From positions 1,984,001 through 2,048,000 of the forward strand of contig JAJQJQ010000014.1 in NCBI GenBank assembly GCA_028622995.1: DNA of 64,000 nucleotides, in the 5' to 3' direction. The first letter of the stretch is position 1; every line of letters begins with the position of its first letter. A program made the position numbers and the translations under genes. This document shows, piece after piece, positions 1-12,149 of this stretch. The stretch is from Panagrolaimus kolymaensis. Its lineage: Eukaryota > Nematoda > Chromadorea > Rhabditida > Panagrolaimidae. Below the pieces are notes generated by a model. That model searched no databases. It saw only the letters and a list, made by a program, of their open reading frames with translations, and was not told the DNA's origin.

Positions 1-39
1 CATTTTTTTGAATTTCGTCAAGAAAATATTCATTCACAT

Positions 40-488
40 CAGTGTTTGCAAAATTCCAACTTTTTCACTTCCAATTCTAACGAATTCTTGCCCTTCGAAT
101 CAATTCCCAATTCCAATCAATTTTTTCACTTCAGAGAATCACTTCCAATTCTCAAAAAATTTCCTTTAAAAATTCCATTTTTCAAAAAATTTCTTAAAAA
201 TTCTTAATCGTAAAATTTTTTTTCGGAAATAAAGGGTAAAAGCAAAAAATTTATCAATTTTAGTGGTTTTGGTCGCTATTTTTTGTTAAAATATTCCATA
301 AAAAATGGTAAACTTTAATTTTTTGATGTAAAAATACAAAATTTTAAGGATAAGAATGGAATTACTTCTTTTGAATCAATTCCAATCAATTCACAGTTAA
401 AATCAATCAATTCCACTTCTATATTAATTGGATTGGAATTGGAAGTGGAATTGGAGTTGGAGTTGGAATTGGAATTTTGCAAACACTG
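40..488. mobile_element. hAT-like foldback MITE with perfect 8-bp TSD
   Basis: The element begins CAGTGTTTGCAAAATTCCAA and ends with the reverse complement of that sequence. It is flanked on both sides by the 8-bp direct repeat attcacat (32-39 and 489-496). An 8-bp target duplication with CAG...CTG ends is typical of hAT transposons. The interior has no transposase. Its two ends are arrays of attcca/tggaat-type short repeats, so most of the element could fold into a long hairpin. It lies upstream of the terminal exon at 578-822, probably inside that gene's preceding intron. A relative is at 16572-16745. Confidence 0.85.
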
Positions 489-577
489 ATTCACATGTTG
501 CGAAGGAAAAAAAATTTTATTTTTCAAAAAACCAAAAAATCATAAAAAATATATGTACAATTCAATGTTTTTTTTAG

Positions 578-822
578 GAGACGGAGAAGCTTTCCTTCGA
601 AAATCTGTTGCTTCTAAAATTGCATTCAAGAATGAAAATAACATTGATGATCTCCAACAAACTTGCACCACTATTCTCGAAAATGATTTAAAAAATGTTT
701 TAGCTGGAATGATTGTAATTGATTCAAATGGAAATATTGTTGGATTAACCAATGCTCAAATGTTTTTTGCAAGTTATAAAAATGGTAAAATTTCAACTAA
801 AATTAATTTTACCTCGACTTAA
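578..822 (+). CDS. Isoaspartyl peptidase/L-asparaginase, terminal exon (5' part outside window)
   Basis: This is the last exon of a type-2 (Ntn-hydrolase) asparaginase/isoaspartyl peptidase, the enzyme family that hydrolyses beta-aspartyl dipeptides and L-asparagine. The exon starts after a polypyrimidine acceptor (ttttttttag, ending 577) and borrows one base from the previous exon to make a Gly codon. The peptide opens GDGEAFLRKSVASKIAF, which resembles the GHGE...L..A...F segment of human ASRGL1. It continues with AGMIVIDSNGNIV, matching the GGLIVVSKTGDW strand near the C terminus, and ends about ten residues past an S/YKNGK turn. The catalytic Thr would be in earlier exons beyond the left edge. 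An ATG at 553 lies in the intron and is unlikely to be the start. The stop is at 820-822. The family assignment rests on this C-terminal match only. Confidence 0.68.
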
Positions 823-1291
823 AGGAATCAAATATTTGCCTTAAAAATTTTTGTTTAAAAATAAGTGTGTATTTTTTTTTAATGATTATAAAATATTTAA
901 TATTATTAATCTTTGTGTAAATTTAAAAAAATTTAATAAATTTTTGAAAACATAATGAATTTTTATATAAATTAGCTACAAACAAAATAGCAAAAATTCG
1001 ATCATACATATTTTTGATTATGTGCAACCTTTGCTCCTTTTTTTCTCAAACGATTTACATATTTTTTGTTGTTGTTGGTTTTCTCTTTCTTTCCTTCTTT
1101 TTTCCCCATTAATCTTTATTTGTTTTATGGTTCTCATTTTTTTTCTCCTCTCAAACATCAAAAAGGAAAACATAAAAAGTCATCAGTTTGTTGGTTTTCC
1201 ACTTTTTTTACTTTAAAACCAACAAAATAAAAAACAAAATATCGAAATTGTAATTCTTGTTATTTTCCAATTTCTTTTTGTCAAAAAAAAA
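823..1291. other. Intergenic spacer between asparaginase 3' end and P450
   Basis: AT-rich sequence holding the 3' UTR of the upstream gene (AATAAA-like site near 936) and the presumed promoter of the P450. The short ORF at 1022-1216 is phenylalanine/leucine-rich low complexity, and I do not regard it as a gene. No conserved element was recognised. Confidence 0.5.
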
Positions 1292-3505
1292 ATGTGGTTC
1301 GCATGTTTTATTTCTATTATAGGAATATTTTTATTTTATAATTTTTATTGGAAAAGAAAAAATTTACCACCAGGTTAATTCTTGCCAAAAACCATAAATC
1401 TATAGGAAATTTAAAGCAAAAATCTTTTGTTGCCATTTTTAACTTTTTTCCAAAAAATTTTCCAGGTCCAATACCGTTTCCATTGATTGGAAATCTTTAT
1501 GATATCGCTTCAAATCCTCCAGGTTATGCAATATTTGAAAAATGGCGAAAACAATATGGCGAAGTTTATACTTATTGGATTTATGGAAAACCTATTATCG
1601 CTGTAAATGATTATAATTTGATTCATGAACATTTTGTTAAAGATGGAGATTCATTTTCTGGTAGATCTGATTGGGGTTATCATATGGCTTGGTTGAGAGG
1701 TGGCAAATATGGCATTAGTCTCATTGATGGCGAACCATGGATAGAACATCGAAAATTTATTATTCAAGTTTTTAAAAATTTAGGCATGGGTAAAGGAGTT
1801 ATGGAACAAAAAGTAAGTAAATTTTAGCAATGACACTTTTTTGTTAAATTTTCTTGTCGAGATACAAAAATTTTCAAACTTTTTCATTTGAGAACAATTT
1901 TTTTAAACTTTCGCGCAAATACAGATAATTAATATTTTTAGATTCAAGCAGAATTAAAATTATTTCAAGAAGAAATTTTTGAAATGATGAAAAGCAAAAA
2001 TGAAATGGAAATTGACCCAATTCCATTAATCGATCGAACAATTGCAAATGCAATAAATCAAATGCTTTTTGGTTTTTCATTTCACAGTGAAAAACAAAAA
2101 GAAATTTATTGGAAACTTAAACAATGTTTAACAGAATTTCAAAATATGATTACTTGGCCTTCGATAAGCTTTGCATTGATGAGTCCATGGATATTTTCAA
2201 GTTTACCATTTTTTAATCAAAGAATGGCCAAATTTAAAGGTAAATTAACTCAACTTTTTTTTAATTACACAAAAATCAGAGAAAACATATTTAATTAATA
2301 CTTGGGCACAAATTTTGAAAACCAGTTATCTTTAAATTTTCTTTGGAAAAAGCCTTTAAATTCACTTTTTAAGATTTTATTTTTAAAAAATTCACACTGT
2401 AAAACTTATAAAATATTTTATTTATGAATTTTTCTTAAATTTTAAACATTTTCTAGCTACGTATGATACCATGATTGCCCATTTCGTCCAGTGGATTGAT
2501 GACCACAAACTTGACATGACCAATCAATCATTCACAGACATCGAAGCCAAAGATTATGTTGAAGCATATCTTCGTCAAATTTCTATCAACAATTCTTTTG
2601 AAAATCCATATTTTACTGAAACATATTTAAAAAATATTTTATTTGATCTTTGGATAGCTGGACAAGAAACCACAGCAAATAATTGCATTTTTTCAATTTT
2701 ATATTTATTAAATAACTTGAAAATTCAAGAAAAATTACATTCTGAATTGGATAAAATTATTGTGTCAAATCGACAAATAACTATGGCAGATAAAAATTCT
2801 TTAATTTACGTAAATGCATTTATAAATGAAGTTCAACGAAGTATTAATTTACTTCCACAAAATATGTTTCATAAAACGATGAATGATACAAAAGTTGGAA
2901 ATTATTTTATTAAAAAAGGAACAACTATCATTCCACAAATTTCTTCGGTGCTTTATGATGAAAAAGTAAGTATAATTTTATTTTAGGTCCCTACAAGAAA
3001 AAAATAATACAGACGGTTTCAGCGCGAAAATAAAGAAAATAAATGCAAAAACTAAAGCTTTTAAGAAATCTTTAACAAAAAAACTAATTTTTACTCGCAT
3101 CGAAAATTTATTAAAAAAAGCTAAATGTAAAAATTTTATAACCTCAAAAAAAAGTTTGATATTAATTAAAGTAGCTATTAAATTTGTTTGAATCTTACCA
3201 CGGAGATTTTTCTTTTGTTTTAGATATTTCCTGAACCCCATAAATTTAAACCCGAGCGTTTCATCGATGAAGAAAATGGTGAACTAAAAAAAGTTGAAGA
3301 ATTGATTCCATTTTCAATTGGAAAACGACAATGTTTGGGAGAAGCTTTAGCTCGAATGCAATTATTTTTATTTATTGCAAATTTTTATAATCAATTTGAA
3401 GTTCATCCCATTGATTCGAAAAATATTCCAACATTAACAAAGATTCCTGGAATTTCCATTCAACCTACGCCTTTTAAATGTATTTTGAAAAAACGATTTA
3501 TTTAA
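1292..3505 (+). CDS. Cytochrome P450 (CYP2-clan-like), complete, 5 exons
   Basis: Exons are 1292-1373, 1466-1812, 1942-2239, 2457-2965 and 3224-3505. All phases agree and give 505 residues. The product is a microsomal haem-thiolate monooxygenase: an N-terminal membrane anchor (residues 1-20) is followed by the proline hinge LPPGPIPFPLIGN. The I-helix motif AGQETT is at about 310-315, the K-helix ExxR (EVQR) at about 367-370, the PERF motif at about 422-425, and the haem-binding loop FSIGKRQCLG at about 442-451 with Cys449 as the likely iron ligand. All key motifs are intact. The hinge and haem-loop style fit the large nematode CYP2-clan (CYP33/34/35-like) detoxification families. Substrate cannot be read from sequence. 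The gene runs convergent to the COM-1 gene, with only about 230 bp between the stops. Confidence 0.93.
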
Positions 3506-3739
3506 ATATTTTTATTGTATAAATAAAGTTTTTTTTTCTTCTTATTTTTGAAGGTGAATGGTCAGATTTATTTGAAAAAAAAACCCAACAAAAAAAATTA
3601 ATTCCAAACTTAAACAAATTAAATTTTTTTAAAGGCAGGATTCTTTGTTTCTGTTTTTTTTTGTTGAATTTATTAAACAATTAAATTTAAATAATATAAA
3701 AATTTAAAAAAAAGCAAATAAAAAAAAAGATTCATTGTT

Positions 3740-5191
3740 TTAATATTTTTTAGGTTTGGTTTTAAATAATGGCGAATCAGTATATATAACCCAACCAAGT
3801 TCTCTTGCTTCTTCAGGGGTAGGAACATCCAAATCCCAATATCTTGGAGGAGTGGCTGGCATTTCTTGAAATCCTCGATGCTTACTCACTTTATTTACAT
3901 ATTCTCTTCGTTCTTCATCTTTGAGACCTAAAGAGTCGTAATAACTTTTGCAACAATTGCATTCATAACCATTCATAAGTTTTCGAGAATCTTTACATTT
4001 AGGTTTTAATGCAGCTTTTTTCTTCATTTCTTCATACACTTTCGCGGTGGATGAATGTTTTTTAGCTAAAAATCCTGGAGATTCCAGCGAAGCTTTGAGT
4101 TTAGCTGCCATGGCTGCGGGTAATGGAGAATATTCGGGTGATGGTGAACGTCCAAATTTACTACGTTTAAGATTTTGTTTTGGTGGAGTTTTATAACTTT
4201 GATCGAGAAGAGGCCTCAATCGTGGAAGTACCATCGGCTGCTGCTCTGTGGCTGCTTTGGAAGTGGAAGTTTTTGATATATTCCGATTTTTGTCATTTTG
4301 ACTTAGAGGTTGTAACTTTACAGATTTTGCAGGTATATTTGATTTTTTGTTATTTTCCTCATTTTTCCAAAATAAATGTTGATCTATTTTAGTTTGGCCC
4401 CTTTCTGGTTTTAAAATAGATGATGAGGGTCCTGGTGCAGCAGATTTCATAAATTGAGACAAATTTCTTTTTGCTGTTGGCTGTTTTTTGAAAAATTGTT
4501 GTTGTTCAATTTTGGTTGTTGGTTTCGTTGTTGTCGTCGTCATAAAATTTTCTTCATCTTTGGCATATCTTCTTCTTCCATTAAAGTTTTCATTTTTAGC
4601 CGATTTTTTAATTGAATCTTCCAATTTAGCCTTTTCGTCGTCAGCTTTTTTCTTTTTATTTTCTGGTGAAGCAAGTTTAATAATTTTATCATCCTTCAAT
4701 ATTTCTGGTTTCCTAACAAATTGATATAAATCTATTTTGGGTTTAGATGGATCTCGAGGAACAAAAAATGGTTTTGATTCATGCCATTTTCTTGGATTTA
4801 TTATTTCTATATCAGTGAGACCATCATCATTCAACAAATCCATTTTTCTTTTTTGCCTTTTTGATGTGAATGGTAATATTTCAATATCATTTTCATCATC
4901 ATCGCAATCCAATAAAATTTCTTTTTTAGAAATTTTTGATGAAGATGAAGGCAATTTTTTCATTTCGATTTCATCGTCGAAGTTTTTATTGCCATTGGCT
5001 TCAAAATCAATGATATTTTTGGATTTATTTCCATTTCTGTCAGCAGAGTTGCTAAAGGTTGTAATGTTAGGGTTGTTGACTTCAAATATATTTTCTTCTT
5101 CATTATCTGATGCAAAAATATCCACAGAAATATTAGATTTTGCTGGACTTGGATCAATTCTAAGGGAATAAAATGCTGAATCTTCTTCCAT
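3740..5191 (-). CDS. com-1: COM-1/CtIP/Sae2 DNA end-resection factor
   Basis: A single open exon of 483 residues. The C-terminal block from about residue 409 is the Sae2/CtIP (RBBP8) C-terminal domain. It has a CxxC pair (C411, C414) within YECNCCKSYY, then SKHRGFQEMPATPPRYWDLD around 436-456, parallel to the human SRHRF...NTPENFWEVGFP block. Thr447 followed by Pro sits where the conserved CDK-phosphorylated Thr of CtIP is found. The N-terminal 400 residues are acidic and serine-rich, as in CtIP homologues, with several SP/TP sites (for example GRSPSPEYSPLP near 345-358). The family activates Mre11-complex nuclease to start resection of double-strand breaks and is needed in meiosis. Size is near C. 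elegans COM-1. It is transcribed away from the gene at 5752 across a 560-bp spacer. No introns were seen; a non-coding 5' exon is possible. Confidence 0.85.
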   Translation of the reverse strand: MEEDSAFYSLRIDPSPAKSNISVDIFASDNEEENIFEVNNPNITTFSNSADRNGNKSKNIIDFEANGNKNFDDEIEMKKLPSSSSKISKKEILLDCDDDENDIEILPFTSKRQKRKMDLLNDDGLTDIEIINPRKWHESKPFFVPRDPSKPKIDLYQFVRKPEILKDDKIIKLASPENKKKKADDEKAKLEDSIKKSAKNENFNGRRRYAKDEENFMTTTTTKPTTKIEQQQFFKKQPTAKRNLSQFMKSAAPGPSSSILKPERGQTKIDQHLFWKNEENNKKSNIPAKSVKLQPLSQNDKNRNISKTSTSKAATEQQPMVLPRLRPLLDQSYKTPPKQNLKRSKFGRSPSPEYSPLPAAMAAKLKASLESPGFLAKKHSSTAKVYEEMKKKAALKPKCKDSRKLMNGYECNCCKSYYDSLGLKDEERREYVNKVSKHRGFQEMPATPPRYWDLDVPTPEEARELGWVIYTDSPLFKTKPKKY

Positions 5192-5751
5192 TTTTTTACT
5201 CTTAAAATTTGATTTACCAGTAACAAAAATAAATTAAAAACTTACAAAATGATTAAATTAATTAACTAAAAAATTGCCAAATTCTGAATATAATAAAAGC
5301 ATAAATGTAGAATGAAAAAAAGTGAGATCAATTTTTGAAATTTTTTGTAATTATCTCCAAAAAAAATTTAGAACCAGAAAGAAAAAATTTTCGCTTCAAG
5401 ATTTCTTTTTTGAGTTTCCATTAAAAATGAAGAACTATGAAAGGGCGGTAGAGAAACTATATTTTTTATAGCTGCAGCCTGGCAAAGTTAAAAAGATTAT
5501 TTATTTTGTTATATTAATTTTTTAGTTCTTTGTACTGCTTTTCTTTTATTACCACAAAAATTATAGTTTTTCATGGTGGGCATGACATGCCTATCATCCA
5601 AAAGCAAATAAATGCAACGCAAAACCGCTAATTTTTCTTTAAACACGCAAAATAAATTTTGATTGTGGCGGTTGTTTATTTTTTTGATTTCCTGGCATTC
5701 ATTATTTTTTAGGCGCTAAGATTTTAGTCAAAAAAAAAAATAGAAAAAAAA
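5192..5751. promoter_or_regulatory. Divergent promoter spacer, com-1 and membrane-protein gene
   Basis: This is a 560-bp head-to-head spacer between the start codons of the COM-1 gene (-) and the membrane-protein gene (+). It must hold both promoters. I see no clear TATA box at a useful distance on either side and no recognisable factor site. Role inferred from gene layout only. Confidence 0.4.
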
Positions 5752-6821
5752 ATGGTTGCAACGTTTAATATTTCAAGTTTTGGTCGAAATTGTTTGATTT
5801 ATGAATCACCTGATGAAGTCACTTTGATTCGATTGATTTTTGTTTTTGTAACTATCATTATTGGAACTTTGACTCTCTTTCAAACTTTTAAATTTTATTT
5901 CAAACTTTATTCCAATCGAAATCGAAATAATTCAAAAAGTTTTCCATTTTTAATTAATTTTATTTTCATTATTTTTATTTTAAATGTTCTAATTCATAAT
6001 GGCCATTATGCAGATAATATTTATCGCCCATCTGCATATTTTGAACCTAAATGGTTATATGTAAAATATTTAATTTCAACCATGGAAATTACATTTTTTG
6101 CTAATTTTTGGATTTCTTATTTGGGAATTATGGGAATGAAAGAAATTTTTAGTTTCGAAAAAAATGGTTTGATTGTCATTCATCGGTAAGGTTTTTTGAG
6201 ATTTGGTTGTCTAATAATAAATTTTAAGTTTTAAAATGGAGCTTCGAGACATTTTCTTACCAAAACTAATGTTTTTCAAACTTTGTTTTGAATTTTTTGA
6301 AAAACTAAAATAATTTTCCCTTGGAAACACAAATTATTAATATTTTTGTTTTTTAGTCCATTTTTTTCCATTTAAAAATTTTCGGATAAGGATTCATATT
6401 TCATATTTTTTGAAAAAATTTGCATTTTTTTTCGCTTCGAGAAAGAATTTAAAGGCCATTAATCTTTGTGTCAGTCAAGTTTTTCGATTAAACAAAAAAA
6501 TTTTTTTTTAGATCAGCATGTTTCAAAATGTTTGGTTTCATATTCGGCAGTTTACTTACTCTTGGACATTATCGAACTGAGCCTCCATCCGCATATGGAC
6601 CTTCCGTGAATTTCACGATTGCTGGTGAAGGTGTTGTTGCAATAATTTTACTCTTTGGGATTTTTTATTGTTACAAAAATTCACCCAAAACTGAAACAAT
6701 ATACCAAATCTTAAATCAAAACGATAATGATGCTGAATCAGCGGAGGAATTGTTAATGGATGAAATTCCTGTTTCACAAAATGTTTCAGCTCGTCATCGA
6801 TCACCTAAACGAATTGAATAA
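5752..6821 (+). CDS. Multi-pass membrane protein of unknown function, 2 exons
   Basis: Exons 5752-6185 and 6512-6821 join in phase (donor CGGTAAG, acceptor tttttttttag) to give 247 residues. I do not recognise the family. The sequence shows about six hydrophobic segments: LIRLIFVFVTIIIGTLTL near 25-42, FPFLINFIFIIFILNVLI near 64-81, a double-length segment near 104-130, one around the splice junction (FGFIFGSLLTL), and GEGVVAIILLFGIFYCY near 182-198. A soluble acidic tail of about 45 residues follows. Conserved-looking polar residues lie between helices: GHYADN with a nearby EPKW in the second loop, and GHYRTEPPSAYGP after the splice. No signal peptide cleavage site is obvious. Function unassigned; the gene model is well supported by the clean intron and codon use. 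Confidence 0.75.
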
Positions 6822-9800
6822 TTTCTGACTTAATTAATTAAAAATTTTTAAAAATTACGTCGATGAAGCGACGATTTAAAAAAACAAAATTTGATAGCTT
6901 TTTTATTTTAATTTCGTTTTCGCTAAAGGACTAAAATTTATACTGTTTTTAAATGGATTTTTTTATTAAATGTTTTTTCTTTTCTTTGAACTTTTTAATA
7001 AATTTTTTAAAATAAAATTTTTATCCATTTTTTCACTATCGTTTGCTTTGATTTTTTTTTTGACTCTTGTTAGAGGAAGATTTGTTTAAGCAAGTAACAA
7101 ATTTGTGTGTTATCTGTCAGTCAGATTATCTACCAATCAATCTAAAAGAGAATGATGACATCAAAAAAAATAACATAAACCTATGCTTTCCTTTTTTTTT
7201 GTTGTTCAGTTAATTTAAATCAAAAATGTCAAGAAAAGGTAAAAATATATTTGTTAAAATTCAAGAAAAATGTTGTCTTTCGTTTTTTTAAATAATGATT
7301 AATTAGATTTTTGCCGCAATCATGGCATTAATTTTCTTGATTTTTTTCATCGTATTTTTTCTTTGAAAGTTATGTCATAGGTTAAAAAAAATCAAAAACT
7401 ATATTTTTTTTGAGTTGTTTCGAATGAAATTTTTTATTTTATTTTTCTTGTCAAAAAGTGTTTTTTCTAGGCTAACTTTTACTTTGAATTTTATTTTTTT
7501 AAATTTTGGCGTCATTTAAAAAATATTTTATTTATAGAATGAGTCTTTTTCTTTTTTTTAATTTTAAAGAAAAAAACTTTTATCTTTCAAAATTTTTAAT
7601 TTTCTCCTACACACATCTGCCTGACATTTTTTTATTTTATCTTTTTTTTTAAGCTTTTGCATTAAAAAAAGTAACCAAAATACTTTTAAAAAACTTTGAC
7701 TTGAGAAACATAAAAATTTGTTTAAACTAAAAATTAAATCTTTTTCGTTTCATTTAAATTATTCGAGTCACAAATGAATCAAAAAGTTTTTATGATTAAT
7801 TTCTTCAAAAATAAAACCTTGAATCGACGGAAGCTATCAAAATCTAAAAACCACAAGGCAAAAACTAAAAGACGTAAAAAAAACATATGTCTTTCTTTTC
7901 TTTTTTTTTTCAAGCTTCAACAAGAAAAAAAGAAAAAATACGACACTTTCATTTATTTTTTTATTTTCTTATATGCTTTTTTTGCTTATGTTTTATCGCT
8001 TCTTTGCTTACTGACTTTTTTTTATTATTATAGCAACAACACATTTTCCATGTGTTTGAAACATTTCCCTATTTTTCTTGATTTTAGCTTCTGAGCTTGG
8101 AAAAAAAAGTGATTTTATGTTCGAAGAAAAAAATAAATAATAAAAATGACATCTTTCTTCTTTTTTTTTATGATACCCAGAATATTTTATTTTCTTGTTT
8201 GTAATTCTTGACAACTTTTTTTTATTTCTCTCTGTATCATCCATATTTTTCTTCTTAATATTTGCAACATTTCACTTTTCTAAAATTTGTGTTTCTTTTT
8301 TTCCAAAAAAAAAAAATAATTATTGAAAAAAATGGAGTGTAAGAGTAGTGAGTAGAATTTTAATATGATGCTTAAAAATGAAGCATTTTGACTTGACTTC
8401 TTTTGTTTCTTCTTCCTCTGTTATTTTTTTTGATGCTAATTTTACGTGACTTGAGTAATAAATAAATAAGAGACTTGCTTGTTTTTTGTCAAAAATACAT
8501 GCAAAGAATATAAATATTTTTTTTTGACTTTGTTTTCTTTGTATGAATTTTTTTTTAAATTCTCATTTTTTCCCCAATGGTTAGTCTTTTTATTTATAAG
8601 TCAAACACAGACGATATATTTATTTTGATATATAAAAACCGTAAGTTTCTAAATCCTAGATTTCTGGTGAAAACCTCACGAACAATAAATTTGCTTCACA
8701 ATAATGCTTTCGTCAAACTTTATTTTATTCCATTTTCTCCGACACCCTTAAATTTGGTAATAAAAATAAATCTTTTTTGCTTTCATCCATCCATTTACGT
8801 CCATCAACAACACTTCATTTAAATGCAAAAACAATAAAAAATAATAAAACAAAAAAACCCATCAAAAGAAAAAATTTCAGCTTCGGCGCAAAAGCAAAAA
8901 CTTTGAACGCTAAACATTTTCAATTTACGCAATGCAACGATTTATCTTTTTTTTATTTTCTTCCAAAAAATTCTTCCAACAAAAACAAATTTTTTCCTTA
9001 ATAGATATTCCCTTGAGATTTAATTTAAATAAAATAAAAAAACTTTTTTTTGATGCAAGTTTTAAATGACTCTTAAATCGAACACTTTCTTTCTTCAATT
9101 TTTTTTAGTCTTTAAAAAGCTTTCTTTTTTTTCACCAAAATTTTTGGTTCCCACCAAAAAAAAATATGAAAGAAAGAATTAAGCTTCTTTTTTTAAGCTT
9201 TGGCTTTTCCACACCATAAAAAAAAGAAGTGAAAAATATTATTTTGAGGCCAAAAATGGAAAATCTCTTTATTTTATTTTTTTTTGAAAGCTTCGTCACT
9301 GAAAAATAAAAATACATAATTCTTTTTTTGGCTGTGAAAAATCTTAAAAAGTTATTAGCTAACTTATTTTTAGTTTTTTTTTTTTTGAAACTATGTGAGA
9401 AAATAATTTATTTATATTTATATTTTCTTTTTTTCTTTTTTTTGCCTTCAAGGGATAATGAGAAATATGGCTTTTTTTCTTTTAAAAAGAAAGAGTTCCT
9501 TTTTTAGGTGAAGACGAAGAAGGTCAAAGAAGAAATACTGACTTCTTTCGTCTTTAAATATTTATTATTATCCAAGCCAAAATAAATTATTTTCTAGTAT
9601 TCCTCTCGACTTTTAGGAATCACTCTTTTCGACCTTATTGTTTTCTGTGTTTTTGTTTAGTAGATGAACCTTTGGGTTTTCTTTAGTGTCTGAAAAAAAT
9701 TATTCAATATTTAATATTTTTTCGAATCTTTTTTTCAAAACCCGCGTTTTTTTTAAAATATATTTTTGATAGGATTAAGAATTCGTTTAAAAAACAGCAA

Positions 9801-12149
9801 AAAAATGTAAAATTATGAGTATTATAAAATCAAAAAATTATGATAATCTCTAAAAAATTATTATAATTCTTCAGTAAACAAAGAGACTTTAATTTTCAAA
9901 ACTTTTTTTTGTTGTTATTTTTAACCACTTTAAAGCTTTCTAACTCACTTAATATTCCATTAATTTGTTTGCCTTTATATCTAAATTTTTAAATTTAAGC
10001 CGAGTTAAAACCGATTAACTCTTAATTTATTCTAACTGAAATTTGATATATATTTGTTTTCATTAAACCATTTTTGGTTTTAAAAAAGGTTTTAGACTCC
10101 CGCACTCAAGTAGTTTTATTTTGGCTTTTTTAAAGTACATACAATATTTACTTTTGCTTTTTTATCCACCATTCTTTTTTAGGCTAAAGATTAAAAAAAA
10201 TATATGCCTTTTTTTATGTTTCTGGAAGATCTACACCATATTTATTTATTTATTTGGAGGCATATAGCTTTTGACCAAAAAAAAAGAAAAAAGAAAAAAG
10301 AAAAAGAAAAGTGAGAAAACGAATAAAAACCGGAAATGGGTTTTATTTTCATATACATACATATTTTCTCTTCTTTTTTTTTTTTATGGTTCGGTGTGTT
10401 CCTTCCAAAAAAGCATAAAAAACCTTCTTTTTTTTTTGTTCTGTTACTCTTCCAAAAAAAAAGAAAGCAAAGTGATAGACAACAAAAAAAAAGTAAGAGG
10501 AGGAAGTGAATGAGTAAGTAAAAAAGCCGGCGGCGACGAATTATTTTTGTTAAAACAAAAAGTTTTTTGTTATTGGTAAAACATAGTTTGCTTGGTTCAG
10601 TTTTTGTATCTGTATGGTTTAGTTCTTGAAACTGCAGAGATCGTAAGATTATGATAACAAAAAATTTCGTGTTGAGATTTCGTGTTATAAAAATTGAATT
10701 CTTATATTTTCTTAACAATACCAAGACAGTAACCCCAAATCTTATCTGAGCGCCTCAAAGCCTGAGCTGTCGGTGCACCGTAATTTCTTCGATTCGATTT
10801 TTCGGTGCACCGGATCGAATCGAAAATCGAAGGTTTTTTTCGATTCGATTCTTTTTTTAAAATTAAAATAGTTATTTGAAAGGTAAAAGTGCGCGCCAAA
10901 TTGCCTTTATAGTTGTTTTTGGGATTATTTTAAATCATTTAAACATATTTTGAATCAGAAAAAGCGTAAATATTAGTAAAAAATGAAAATCGAATCGAAA
11001 TTGGATCGAAAATCGAAAAATCGACAGCTCTGCTTAAAGGAAGATTATTTAAAGGAAATTTTTATCACGGAAGCTATTATAATTAAGTCTTAACACAATT
11101 TTCTATCTTCCATATTTTCACTAAAAACTTTTGTTAAGTGAATTATTTTTTGACTTTTGTATGTATTTTATAATTATTCATTTAAATTCATTAAATAAAT
11201 GCAACATTTTTATTAACAAAAAATTAAAATTTCATTCATGTTTTTGCCGCAGCAAAAATGGCAGCTTTTCATTTTTTTCTTAATTCTTCGAAAAGCCATG
11301 CCTTGAATATTCATTTCCAGTTAACGAAGAATATTTTTTTTCTTTCATGTTCGTTTGTTTTGTTGTTTCCTTCCAAAATATTTTCACTAAAAAAACAATG
11401 AAAATGTTTCAAGTATCCATCATCATCATCGCCGCCGCAAGCAACCACAGCTTTTTCCACCATCACTTTTTTATTTCTCTTTAGTTTTGTGACGTAGAAA
11501 AAAAAGTGGAAAGATTTAAAACGAAAACGAAAAACTCTTCCTCCTTTTTTTCTTTTAATTTGTTTAGTAATAAAAAAAACATAAATAAAAATATAGCAGA
11601 CGATTAGAAAAAAATTCTGATTTGAAAAGGGTTTAAAAAAATACATTTCAGTGGTTGAAATGAATCATAAAAAAAATTCAGACTGCCTTTATTTAAACTG
11701 CAGTGATATAAAAAATTTAAGGAAACTTCTGCTTTTTTTTCGGTCTTTTTTTCAATCTGGAGTGGTGGGATAGTAATAAATTTTTTGATGAAACTTGCGT
11801 GTTTTTATTTACTGTCGTCATTTATAGTAAGAAATACTTTTACGAAACTTGTGTTTTTTTTTTTACTATCAATTTTTTCATTCAATTTCCTTATTTCCTT
11901 AACGCTATTTATTATTACCCTATTTTTTTGTTGTTATTTTTTTCTGAGCCGAAATGATTGAAACTAATTTAGAGATATTCCTTCTTTTCCAGAAACCATT
12001 TTCACAAATTTGAGCTAATTTACTTCCAAATTTCATCAATGTCTGTGGTCTAAAATATTTAAAATGATTTATTTTATTTTCTCAATGGTTTTATAAAAAT
12101 TATTTTTTAAATAAAAATATATTTGATAGATGGATAATGGCAGAAGAAA
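6822..12149. other. Long low-complexity intergenic region
   Basis: About 5.3 kb of poly-A/poly-T rich sequence. Open frames here (for example 7774-8094 and 10242-10724 minus) are runs of Lys/Phe/Ile and look like by-products of composition. A start codon at 7226 followed by a donor-like GTAAAA, and a phase-compatible short exon after an acceptor at about 9508, would encode only about 20 residues. I do not call this a gene. The one clear structured feature is the MITE at 10762-11032. Confidence 0.6.
10762..11032. mobile_element. hAT-like MITE with CGATT-repeat arms, imperfect 8-bp TSD
   Basis: The ends are CTGAGCTGTCG (left) and the reverse complement of CAGAGCTGTCG (right), one mismatch in 11. 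Adjacent flanks ctcaaagc (10754-10761) and cttaaagg (11033-11040) agree at 6 of 8 bases, consistent with a decayed 8-bp target duplication. Both arms carry CGATTCGATT/GAATCGAAAATCG repeats, giving a foldback shape. A second short inverted pair ggtgcacc sits inside the left arm. There is no coding capacity. The TGTCGAT ends link it to the larger element at 54800-55686. Confidence 0.68.

Noticed and set aside
315..527. 70-residue ORF rich in Asn-Ser repeats (minus strand)
   Set aside because: It is the translation of the repeat arm of the hAT-like MITE, not a gene.
4180..5171. Plus-strand ORFs at 4180, 4488 and 4737
   Set aside because: They are antisense shadows of the long COM-1 reading frame.
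7226..9562. Two-exon mini-gene (MSRK joined to GEDEEGQRR...)
   Set aside because: Phase and splice sites agree, but it would encode about 20 residues across a 2.3-kb intron; chance is enough to explain it in this AT-rich region.
10242..10724. 160-residue minus-strand ORF
   Set aside because: Phe/Leu/Lys runs from poly-A/T tracts, no domain, no splice partners.
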